A DNA stretch of 64,000 nt, from the NCBI RefSeq assembly GCF_900016645.1, contig NZ_CDGJ01000078.1, one strand, 5' to 3'. Within the stretch, counting starts at the first letter, position 1. Every line of letters starts with the position of its first letter. The notes under the pieces are model-generated. The model saw only the letters and a list, made by a program, of their open reading frames with translations, did not search any database and was not told where the DNA came from. This document shows, piece by piece, positions 53,098 through 60,753 of this stretch. Both the position numbers and the translations under genes were made by a program. The stretch comes from Acididesulfobacillus acetoxydans (GTDB lineage Bacteria; Bacillota; Desulfitobacteriia; Desulfitobacteriales; Desulfitobacteriaceae).

Positions 53098-53427
53098 ATG
53101 GTGAAGCGTAATTGATACTCAAAAGAATTTAAGACCGAGGTTCTTCGAGAGGTACGGGAGGTCGGCAACGCGGTTCCCGTAGCCAAAAAACATGGGATAA
53201 GCGTTGGGCTAATCTACCGTTGGGGAAAGCAGAGTGAGCACACGGCGTGGGAACAGGCTTCTGACGAGGCAAAGAAGATAGCGGAGTACCTTCCGTCACC
53301 CAAGGAATTTCGCGAGCTCGAGGAGGAAAACGGAAGGCTCAAATCGATTCTTGGAGAAAAGGACCTTGAGATCGCAATTTATCAGGATCTTCTAAAAAAC
53401 CGCCAGCCCGGCTTTCCGAAAAAATAG
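53098..53427 (+). pseudogene. IS3-family OrfA with an early nonsense codon
   Basis: The frame reads MVKRN, TGA (53113-53115), then YSKEFKTEVLREVREVGNAV and onward through a helix-turn-helix (VAKKHGISVGLIYRWGKQ) and a leucine-zipper-like tail (ELEEENGRLKSIL). The TGA probably replaced an Arg or Gln codon. The A6 run before its stop (53419-53424) is the expected site for -1 frameshifting into orfB. Confidence 0.75.
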
Positions 53428-53471
53428 AGGTTGCTGAGCAATGGATTGACCGGGGATATGCAGTAGCTCAT

Positions 53472-54377
53472 GTGCTCAGAATTGTTGGTATCAGCGAAGC
53501 AACGTACTACAACCGAAGGAAATCGGAACAGGTACCTAAGCAGGAGCGTGAAAACAAGGGGGGACGCCCACGTCCAGGTTATTGCCGAACCCAAGAGGGC
53601 AAGCTAATCAGTGACGAAGAGATCAAAGAATGGCTTCTGGAACTTGTGGCCGGGGAGGAGGCTGCGTATGGCTACCGAAAGCTCACCTTAAGCTTAAGAA
53701 GGCAAAGGAATCTGGTTATCAGCTTTAAAAAAGGCTATCGGCTCTGCAAAGAGCTGGATATTCTGGAGGCGGCTAAGTGTTTACGAGTCAAGCATCCCCG
53801 CCGGATCGCAAGAAACCGAGAGATAACCGCACCGAATCAACTCTGGGAAATGGACATCAAGTACGGATACATCCGCGGAGAAGACCGATTCTTCTTTCTC
53901 ATGGGCATTCTTGACGTGTATGACCGCAGTCTGGTCGATTACCATATTGGTTTAAGCTGCGAAATTGGTTTAAGCTGCGAAGGCAAACACGCCGCCCAGA
54001 CCTTGGAAAGAGCTCTCTGGCGTCGGCGAATATTTGGAAGCTCAAATGAGCCCGTGATCCGGACAGATAATGGGCCGCAGTTTATTAGTCATATTTTTGA
54101 GACCGCTTGTGAAAGTTGGGGTGTAGAGCACGAGAGAATTCCGCCGAAGACACCGAACAAGAACGCTCACATCGAATCGTTTCACTCCAACCTAGAACGG
54201 GAATGTCTCTCAAAACATGAATTTGGCAGTTACGCCGAAGCGTATGAGGTAATCGTTAACTATCTTGACTTCTACAACAAACGCCGTTATCACGACAGCC
54301 TTTACGACCTGTCGCCTGAAGAATTCCAAGAAAAGCTCAGCAAAGGAGAAATCAAACGCTTTGTGGTGAAAGTTTAA
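53472..54377 (+). CDS. IS3-family transposase OrfB
   Basis: About 301 residues from a GTG; the frame is open farther upstream into orfA, so it is normally made as a fusion by -1 frameshifting. The DDE residues are present: Asp in WEMDIKYGYI, Asp in IRTDNGPQFIS and Glu in KNAHIESFHSNLERE. An exact 18-bp tandem duplication at 53946-53981 inserts EIGLSC between the first and second Asp. Together with the orfA stop this makes activity unlikely. Confidence 0.85.
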   Translation: MLRIVGISEATYYNRRKSEQVPKQERENKGGRPRPGYCRTQEGKLISDEEIKEWLLELVAGEEAAYGYRKLTLSLRRQRNLVISFKKGYRLCKELDILEAAKCLRVKHPRRIARNREITAPNQLWEMDIKYGYIRGEDRFFFLMGILDVYDRSLVDYHIGLSCEIGLSCEGKHAAQTLERALWRRRIFGSSNEPVIRTDNGPQFISHIFETACESWGVEHERIPPKTPNKNAHIESFHSNLERECLSKHEFGSYAEAYEVIVNYLDFYNKRRYHDSLYDLSPEEFQEKLSKGEIKRFVVKV

Positions 54378-54780
54378 GTGTGCTGATGTGCAGCAGAGGG
54401 CAGATTCCATCTGCGGATAAACCCTTGACAACCGCTTGATTGCGCACAACGGCTGGAGGACTTCAATGTCAAGGGCGGGCGTAAGCCCGGCAAAGCGGAC
54501 CCTTTACCTTGAGAGGCCGGAAGTTGTAAACTCGGCCAAGTATAGTGCTACAAGATGTCAAGACAATTTTTTTAGATTTTTAAGGGGTGAAAAAATTCAC
54601 ATTATCTTTGCCTGCCCCAACTAGGATCTATATTCCGTTATTCCAAATATGGATTAATATAACAGATACTTTGATAGGATGAGGACGTAGCCCAAGCAGG
54701 AGCGTTGACTTATCCACACGTTGATAAATGCTAGTTTTCTATTATCCACAGTTGCAGGCTTGGGAGTCCGATGTTGTTCG

Positions 54781-55689
54781 TTATTCCTGTGTGGATAGCA
54801 GCTTGACCTCTTGGTTATACACAGCTGCTGGCGTATGCTTTTGCAGGGACTGATGCGGCAGATAGTGATTATGCAAGTGGATGTAGCGTTCCACCCCCTG
54901 CCTGGTCTCCCGTGGACTTGCATAGTCATTGATATAGACCTCATTGTACTTGAGACTACGCCAGAAGCGCTCAATGACGATATTGTCCTTGGCACGGCCT
55001 TTGCCATCCATGCTGATGCGAACGTTATGTTCCTTCAGCAAATCGATATACTGTGGACTTGTAAAATGGCTGCCTTGGTCGCTGTTGATAATTTCAGGCT
55101 TACGCCGCGCTAGTGCTCGCTTCATCGTCTCCAGCACAAATCCAATCTCCAGACTTTGATCGAGCTGCCAATCGACAATGAAACGGGAGTACCAATCCAT
55201 GATAGCGTACAGATACATCCAGCCATGTGTCATGCGGATGTAGGTGATATCCACAGACCACACTTGGTCGGGCTTTGTAATTTGCAGCTTCCGGAGCAGG
55301 TAAGGATAGATCCGATGTTGGAGATCCCGTTTGCTCAGGTTCGGCCCGGGAAAGACAGCCATGATAGCCATTTCACGCATGTAGCGACGTACGGTATTCT
55401 CGTGGATTCCATCTCCTTCCCGATTCATGATGGCAGCGATTCTCCGGTAGCCCAGGAACGTATGCTGCGTATAGAGTTCATCAATCCGGTGCTTGCGGCG
55501 AATCTCCTCCGGAGAGGGAGGGACCGGCTTGTAGTACAGGCTGGAGCGATTCAGGCTAAGCAGCTCGGCTTGAACGCTGAGCGCGTGTTCGGGGCAATCC
55601 CATTCCAGCAGGTCGATACGTTCATCGCGTGACAGGTTAGAGGCCAGATTTTTTTTTGAGCCACGATAATTGACTGGTGAGCTGTCCAA
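54781..55689 (-). CDS. IS3-family transposase OrfB
   Basis: A 302-residue DDE transposase. Asp is in WSVDITYIRM, the second Asp in NSDQGSHFTS and the Glu in DNIVIERFWRSLK, with the usual C-terminal YIHLHNHYLPHQSLQ. The N-terminal HTH_21-type region (ELYTQHTFLGYRRIAAIMNR) is intact. It overlaps orfA, as expected for a frameshift-produced OrfAB. Confidence 0.9.
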   Translation of the reverse strand: MDSSPVNYRGSKKNLASNLSRDERIDLLEWDCPEHALSVQAELLSLNRSSLYYKPVPPSPEEIRRKHRIDELYTQHTFLGYRRIAAIMNREGDGIHENTVRRYMREMAIMAVFPGPNLSKRDLQHRIYPYLLRKLQITKPDQVWSVDITYIRMTHGWMYLYAIMDWYSRFIVDWQLDQSLEIGFVLETMKRALARRKPEIINSDQGSHFTSPQYIDLLKEHNVRISMDGKGRAKDNIVIERFWRSLKYNEVYINDYASPRETRQGVERYIHLHNHYLPHQSLQKHTPAAVYNQEVKLLSTQE

Positions 55690-55925
55690 TCTCGGCGTAG
55701 AGTTCGCGTTTTTTCGTAATCATTCTTCATTTTCGTGATGCCTTTCCGATCATCGACGAACAATTGCGGGAGATTCTGAACAGCTTCCGATTTCCACCTA
55801 TTAAGGACATTCGTGTGAACGCCATGCTCAGATGCGAGCTGCGAGACCGACTTTTCTTCCTTCAAAATTTCCAGCACAATTCGTGTCTTTTCTTCCGGCG
55901 TAAACTTTCTTCTGATGGTCGTCAT
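55640..55925 (-). pseudogene. IS3-family OrfA, frameshifted
   Basis: It reads MTTIRRKFTPEEKTRIVLEI through a helix-turn-helix (SVSQLASEHGVHTNVLNRWK) to KNDYEK. A missing base in an A-run near 55710 then leads into a wrong frame; the other frame gives ELYAEIGQLTSQLSWLKKKS and a stop, the expected OrfA end. Either one A was lost or a programmed site is used there. Confidence 0.65.
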
Positions 55926-55959
55926 ACAACTAACTTACTCCTCTTTTTCTGTCTTGTTT

Positions 55960-56358
55960 CTATGTAGCATTATACGGGAGGCTGCCATCAGCGGGCTGGA
56001 CTGTTTCGTAGGCTATGCCTACAACGTTTTTCTTCAGCAAGGCGGCGGTCAGCACAGGTTCCGGAGCCAAATGAAGGTAGGTAAAAAGTAGTTGTCCGTC
56101 TTGGAAGAATGGATACTCAGCAGGCAGCGGCTCTTTAACCTTCATGATCATTTCAGCACTCGCATAGACTTGCGCCGGAGTCGCAAGGATTTCGCCACCT
56201 GCGGCGACGTATTCCCCGTTATTAATTCCACTTCCCACCCCCGCGTTATTTTCAATCATGACCCGGTGACCGGCTTTGTGAAGGGTCATCACACCGGCGG
56301 GTGTAAGGGCGACTCGATTCTCATTGTTCTTGATTTCTTTTGGCACACCAATAATCAT
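55960..56358 (-). pseudogene. ald: Alanine dehydrogenase, N-terminal third only
   Basis: The start MIIGVPKEIKNNENRVALTP, the lysine in MKVKEPLPAEYPFF and the LLFTYLHLAPEP motif are those of alanine dehydrogenase. Homology ends at DGSLP, and the last codons (YNAT) are IS sequence. The NAD-binding domain is lost and is not found on the other side of the IS. AGGAG-like sequence precedes the ATG. The intact enzyme would deaminate alanine to pyruvate. Confidence 0.88.
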
Positions 56359-56578
56359 TTCGGTTTTCTCCTCTCAACTTATCGTCTTTTGGCTTGTCCT
56401 CACAAGCTGGCTGAATCCCTGACTGAATCGATAGAGTGGTTTCCCTGTTAAACCTTTTTTTACCTCATGTACCCCCCCACTCCTTTCTTGCTTTTCCACC
56501 GCGAGCTTATCATCGCCTCCCTGCGGTGTCTACAGTATGTCGATATGGTTGTAATGCCAAATAACTATCCCTCTCCGC

Positions 56579-57247
56579 TTACGCTTGTCCTATCCACGGT
56601 CGCTTACCCCTTGATTCGACAAGTCTCACCCTTTGGGTGCCCACACAAAAGGTCAGAATCTCCAAATGCATGACCAAATCAACATTGCGAAGTTTTACCC
56701 ACGGCGGAACGTTCAAAACAACCGGAACGAAATTCAGGATCGCCTGAATGCCGGCCTTCACTAATTTGTCCGCTATCTCCTGCGCTACGGGGGCCGGTAC
56801 CGCGAGAATAACCAACCGCGTATTCTTTCCCTTAAGGGTTGCTTCCAGGGAGTCCATCGCTTGAATCCGTACACCGTTGACCACCGTGCCAACCTTTTCC
56901 GGATCCAGATTAAAGATACTGGAGATAACAAATCCGCGTTTCTTGAAATTGTTATCCAGAAATACCGCTAATCCGGGTTCACCGATGATTGCCACGTTCC
57001 AATTCGCATTTAAGCCAAAAATCCGGAGAATCTGTGCGTGTAAGTCTTTCACATCATACCCCACACCTTTGGTTCCGAACTCCCCGAAGTAAGCCAAATC
57101 TTTGCGCACGAGGGCCGATTTAATACCAAGACTTTTCGCCAGATATTCTGATGAAATAGTCACGTGGCCCTTGCGCTCCATTTCGCAAAGGTTGCGCAGA
57201 TATAAAGAAAGTCGAATGATTGTTGCTTCAGGAATTTTCAGCTTCAT
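56579..57247 (-). CDS. rex: Rex-type redox-sensing repressor with unusual NAD loop
   Basis: A 222-residue protein. The N-terminal winged helix (ISSEYLAKSLGIKSALVRKD, then YFGEFGTKGVGYDV) is characteristic of Rex. The Rossmann domain includes FNLDPEKVGTVVNGVRI and VPAPVAQEIADKLVKAGIQA. The glycine loop, normally GAGNLG, reads GEPGLA (89-94), which may alter NADH sensing. The ATG at 57247 has GGGGAGGAT upstream. Next to it lies the broken ald. Rex normally represses fermentative and NADH-consuming genes when NAD+ is high. Confidence 0.88.
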   Translation of the reverse strand: MKLKIPEATIIRLSLYLRNLCEMERKGHVTISSEYLAKSLGIKSALVRKDLAYFGEFGTKGVGYDVKDLHAQILRIFGLNANWNVAIIGEPGLAVFLDNNFKKRGFVISSIFNLDPEKVGTVVNGVRIQAMDSLEATLKGKNTRLVILAVPAPVAQEIADKLVKAGIQAILNFVPVVLNVPPWVKLRNVDLVMHLEILTFCVGTQRVRLVESRGKRPWIGQA

Positions 57248-57310
57248 GGATATCCTCCCCTTCGGGGACGCAGGCAAAGCGTCCCCGAGGACTCACCGCA
57301 CTTTTCATGC

Positions 57311-57628
57311 CTATTTCAGCCCCATTGACCGTCTGAGCTCATGGTTCTGTTCCCAAAGTCTACAGTTATCTTCCTTGACTTCACGATTCTCTTGCTGGAG
57401 TTCACGATTTTCTTGCTCGAGTTCGTCATTTTCTTCCTGAAGTACCGCATTTATGCGCCGCAAAACTTCGCGTACTGAAGTTTTTTTTCTGTTAATTTCC
57501 GCTGTGTCCCAAGACTTACCTCCCCTTCGACCAGAGTCTAACTCCCGTCGGGTGACTTCATCCATCACGTCCGTTCGCTCATTAGCAGACCTGACTGTAG
57601 CTTTCTTGACACTTAAGATACGGTCCAT
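57311..57628 (-). CDS. Small coiled-coil protein
   Basis: A 105-residue, highly charged protein. From residue 55 to the end it is a coiled coil with regular repeats (LQEENDELEQENRELQQENR). The N-terminal half is basic and probably unfolded or DNA-binding. GAGG with AAAG is found upstream of the ATG. It is in line with rex on the same strand, 64 bp upstream. I recognise no family, and the resemblance to a leucine zipper is only in pattern. Confidence 0.6.
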   Translation of the reverse strand: MDRILSVKKATVRSANERTDVMDEVTRRELDSGRRGGKSWDTAEINRKKTSVREVLRRINAVLQEENDELEQENRELQQENREVKEDNCRLWEQNHELRRSMGLK

Positions 57629-57726
57629 TGCTACAACACTTCTTTCCTCAAGGATTTCTTACTCTTGCCAAAGAATACAAGAGTAAAGGCTCCGTTACAC
57701 AGACTCCTAGAACCGAAGAGTACACG

Positions 57727-57879
57727 TCATTTGATAGTTGATGAACTTATCCATTTTAAGTGACCCAGGTGTAAGTGACTCAGGGGAACTTTAATGATTT
57801 GATAGAGAGAAGTTGTAACGACTGCGACCCAGCTGATAACAAATATACCAATCATCAACGCCACTATCCACTCCAACAT
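57727..57879 (-). CDS. Small single-pass membrane protein
   Basis: A 50-residue frame with a strong G-rich RBS (GAGAGGGGGCG, 6 bp before the ATG). Residues 2-24 (LEWIVALMIGIFVISWVAVV) form one membrane helix, followed by a basic and histidine-rich tail. It lies between the coiled-coil and SulP genes on the same strand. It is supported by the RBS and hydrophobic segment only. Confidence 0.5.
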   Translation of the reverse strand: MLEWIVALMIGIFVISWVAVVTTSLYQIIKVPLSHLHLGHLKWISSSTIK

Positions 57880-58149
57880 GCCAAACGCCCCCTCTCCATC
57901 GTTCTTTCCCTCACCCTGTGATCTTTTGTCTTAGCAACTGACATGAGTCTAACAGTGTCTTCGGGTTTCGTCTATAGCTAAACGATATCGCCAAAATCTC
58001 TAATACATATTGCAAATTCAATCACTATTCCAACAGCACGGATAAAGGCGTGAAAGGTCCCGAACAAGTGGGATATTACGCAAACAACTCATCGTCATGC
58101 TCCGCGCACGAGCCCAAAGGGTTTCCCGCACGATCTGTCTGAAGAATCT

Positions 58150-59877
58150 TCAATAACTCAGAACTGTTTTGGCTCTCTCTAAAGCATTATTGGAAGAAGC
58201 GTAGATCTCGTTTTCCGACATAAATATATTGTCCGGACCCACCTCAGAAACAATACCGGCCTTCTCGAGCATGACACTGAGCTCGGGCTTTACGCCACTG
58301 ATGAGGACAACTCCCCCCGCGTCTCCGACAGTCCGGATAAAAACCTTCAGCGCATTGAGGGATGTCACATCGACCGTACTAACATACTTCATTCTCAAAA
58401 TAAAGGCTCTGGATTTACCCACCAAGCTGTCAAGCCTTTCCTCCAGGTCAGCGGTAGAACCGAAGTAAAGATTCCCTTCCAACTGAACAATGAGTACCTC
58501 GACTTTTTCTTTAACCGATTTAATCTCTTTCTCCAGGATTTGAGATTCCTCTCCTCTCGCTGGGAGAAGGATTTTTACCGACGCTTGGTCTGTATCTTTC
58601 AGGTATAAGAGAATAGATAACGCAATCCCAGTGTAAATAGCATAGTCAAGGTTTGGCATGAGAATCACGGCGATAAACGTGATCCACAGGGCAATCGAGT
58701 CGGATTTCAATTTTCCTAACCGGACCACCTTCTTGAATTCTTGGACGTCAACCAAATTATAAGCCGCAACCATCAACACCCCGGCCAGGCATGTTTGAGG
58801 GATATACTTGGCAAAGGGGGCAAAGAAGACAAGAACTGCGGCAACGACCACTCCCGATAGGATTCCGGATAACCGAGTCGCGGCTCCGTTGGCATAATTG
58901 ATAGCCGACCGTGAAAAAGAACCGGAAGAAGGAAGGCACTGGAAGAATGCTCCCACGGTATTCGCAATACCCTGACCGAGAAATTCCTGGTTGGAATCAA
59001 TTTTTTGCCGGGAAGTGCTGGCAATGGATTTTGAGATCGATATGGCTTCCACCAGTCCCACGATCGACACGGCAAACGCAGCCCGCAAGACCTCCTGTAC
59101 GGATCCTGCGCTGAATTGTATCATCTTAAAAGGCGGTAAGGCCGCCGGAATGACGCCAATGAGTTTGACCCCTCTCTGTTCCAGCGAAAAGGTAACGATG
59201 AAGAATGCCGGAACAATGACCCCGATTAAGGCACCCGGCAGTTTGTTGTTGATCTTTTTGCAGGTCGCTATAATGGCGATGGTCAGTAACCCCAGCGTCA
59301 GCGAGTAGATGTGGCTTTGACCCAGATGGGTTACTATATAATAGAAGATTTGCATAGGCGACATTTGCGCCGAATTCTTGATTGAGATATTGAATAAATT
59401 ACTGAGTTGACCGATGGCGATTAAAAACCCAGCTCCGGCAGTAAAACCTACCATAACCGAATGGGAAATGAAATTGATCAATTTACCCAGCCGAATGACT
59501 CCATAGAGTATTTGAAAAATGCCCACGAGAAATGTCATAAGAAAAAGCAATTCATAGGCATTCGTAAGCCCCATATAGTTCTTCATACCACCGGCTACGA
59601 GCAGACAAATGGCATTGGTCGGTCCCGTAACCAGCTGATTTGAACTCCCAAAAGCTGAACCGAGAATGGCAGATACGATCGCGGTATATAGACCATAAAC
59701 CGGGTTGACCCCCGCGATGAGGGCGTAAGCCATAGACTGGGGTATCGCCACCACCGCCACCGTTAAAGCAGCTATGATGTCTTTTCGAATATTTTCCCGT
59801 TTGTACTTCCTGATCGTCTCGATGAAGGGAATATGCTTAGCGATAAAAGTAGGTTTATCAAGTGTTAAGCTAGACAT
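58150..59877 (-). CDS. SulP family anion transporter with STAS domain
   Basis: A 575-residue permease. The N-terminal membrane domain has the SulP motifs VAVVAIPQSMAYALIAGVNP, then YGLYTAIV and a second-half NTVGAFFQCLPSSGSFSRSA. A C-terminal STAS domain (about 460-560, LEGNLYFGSTADLEERLDSL) follows. The family carries sulfate, bicarbonate or dicarboxylates; a sulfate role would suit a sulfate-reducing relative but is not shown. The ATG at 59877 follows AAAGGTGGG. Confidence 0.92.
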   Translation of the reverse strand: MSSLTLDKPTFIAKHIPFIETIRKYKRENIRKDIIAALTVAVVAIPQSMAYALIAGVNPVYGLYTAIVSAILGSAFGSSNQLVTGPTNAICLLVAGGMKNYMGLTNAYELLFLMTFLVGIFQILYGVIRLGKLINFISHSVMVGFTAGAGFLIAIGQLSNLFNISIKNSAQMSPMQIFYYIVTHLGQSHIYSLTLGLLTIAIIATCKKINNKLPGALIGVIVPAFFIVTFSLEQRGVKLIGVIPAALPPFKMIQFSAGSVQEVLRAAFAVSIVGLVEAISISKSIASTSRQKIDSNQEFLGQGIANTVGAFFQCLPSSGSFSRSAINYANGAATRLSGILSGVVVAAVLVFFAPFAKYIPQTCLAGVLMVAAYNLVDVQEFKKVVRLGKLKSDSIALWITFIAVILMPNLDYAIYTGIALSILLYLKDTDQASVKILLPARGEESQILEKEIKSVKEKVEVLIVQLEGNLYFGSTADLEERLDSLVGKSRAFILRMKYVSTVDVTSLNALKVFIRTVGDAGGVVLISGVKPELSVMLEKAGIVSEVGPDNIFMSENEIYASSNNALERAKTVLSY

Positions 59878-60331
59878 ACAAATCCCACCTTTCAATCCTC
59901 TTGCTTATGACACTTCCTTGTGGAATTGTGGGTAGTGTTTCCCCCGGCCGGGATATAGAAGGTGACAGGCCCCCCATCCCTCGTCACCCTGTCATTTCTA
60001 ACCCCTCCTTTCCCCTTATTGGGAGTATGTGATTGTGCTCACAAGGAGAGGTTAGCACCGCAAACATCCAGTGTCTATAGGATGATGGTATAATCATAAT
60101 CATTTTGTTCTATGCTTCGGGACAATCTGGAAATAGCGATAGTATGTTGAGATGCACTCACCAGAGGTGTTGTCTTCCCGCTGGGGGATAGCATTGGGGC
60201 CGTCGGATGCGGGAAAACTGCACGTCCGGTGAGAGCGGGGGCTGGCATCCCGTGAGAGGTGCCTTCTACCCACTAACCTGCTTTCTCAGCAGGATTTGAA
60301 CGGCATTCCGCACAGACGAAGAAACGCTCAT

Positions 60332-60366
60332 AAAGATGACCCCTCCTGGCTGGAGGGGTCATCTTT
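60332..60366 (+). terminator. Strong terminator hairpin
   Basis: A perfect 15-bp stem (60332-60346 with 60352-60366) with a 5-nt loop, an A-rich 5' arm and a TTT 3' end. It closes the transcript from the 60089 promoter. Confidence 0.85.
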
Positions 60367-60387
60367 ACTTCCCGGTATATAATAACT

Positions 60388-60520
60388 AGAGTCCCCTGAA
60401 AAACTGCTAATTCGAAGAAATTTCGGCCAAAGATATCCAACCCAACCCGCATGAATAAAGGGTTTACCAGCGGAGGCGTTGGCTGGATGTTATAAAATAC
60501 GGACTTTTTCAGGGGAATCT
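60388..60520 (+). mobile_element. MITE-like element, copy 2 (133 bp)
   Basis: Same length and orientation as 38628-60760-type copy 1 (38628-38760), with two or three substitutions. The termini AGAGTCCCCTGAAAAA and the complement of AGATTCCCCTGAAAAA are near-perfect inverted repeats. Flanking AACT on both sides may be a 4-bp target duplication. Confidence 0.82.
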
Positions 60521-60753
60521 AACTATCTCCCTATTCTAGAAGCAAATTGTTTAGGAACTGTCTACAAGAAGTTCAAGGTTCCTGAAAATCTTCCCCAAGA
60601 GATTGACACAAATAGTGAGTAAAATATGTTTTGTGCGGAGGGGAGATAGATCATATAAGGATAGATTGGGATAGATGGAAAGTATTCTGAGCATCCCAGT
60701 TTGAATGTTTGTACTTCAGAATAGGCGGCGGTTAACGTGAAAGGGGACAGTCA

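Larger units (their letters stand above)
53072..54384 (+). mobile_element. IS3-family insertion sequence
   Basis: About 1.3 kb with orfA and orfB in the -1 relation typical of the family. Likely ends are GTACACTGAA at the left and the complement of TTAAGTGTGC at the right, a short imperfect inverted repeat. The exact ends and target duplication could not be fixed. It truncates the ATPase gene. Confidence 0.7.
54541..55975 (-). mobile_element. IS3-family (IS150-like) insertion sequence
   Basis: About 1.43 kb with orfA and orfB on the - strand. The ends match as inverted repeats: TATAGTGCTACA at 54541 and, reading inward from 55975, TATAATGCTACA, each followed by CAAGACA a few bases on. The right end cuts the alanine dehydrogenase gene. 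No equal flanking duplication is visible, so a rearrangement may have followed insertion. Between this and the first IS is about 155 bp of unassigned sequence. Confidence 0.75.
59878..60753. other. Long intergenic region with hairpin, MITE and group II intron-like fragment
   Basis: No gene is seen in 876 bp. An extended -10 (TGG-TATAAT, 60086-60094) points right. A stretch at about 60190-60250 (GTCGGATGCGGGAAAACTGC, then ACGTCCGGTGAGAGC) resembles the conserved hairpin near group II intron reverse transcriptase genes, but no such gene is present. A short perfect TTGTG-CT-CACAA palindrome lies at 60033-60044. The terminator and MITE are listed separately. Confidence 0.4.

Noticed and set aside
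56390..56410. GCTTGT-CCTC-ACAAGC palindrome between rex and ald as a Rex operator
   Set aside because: The half-site spacing and sequence do not fit the TTGTGAA-N4-TTCACAA Rex consensus well enough.
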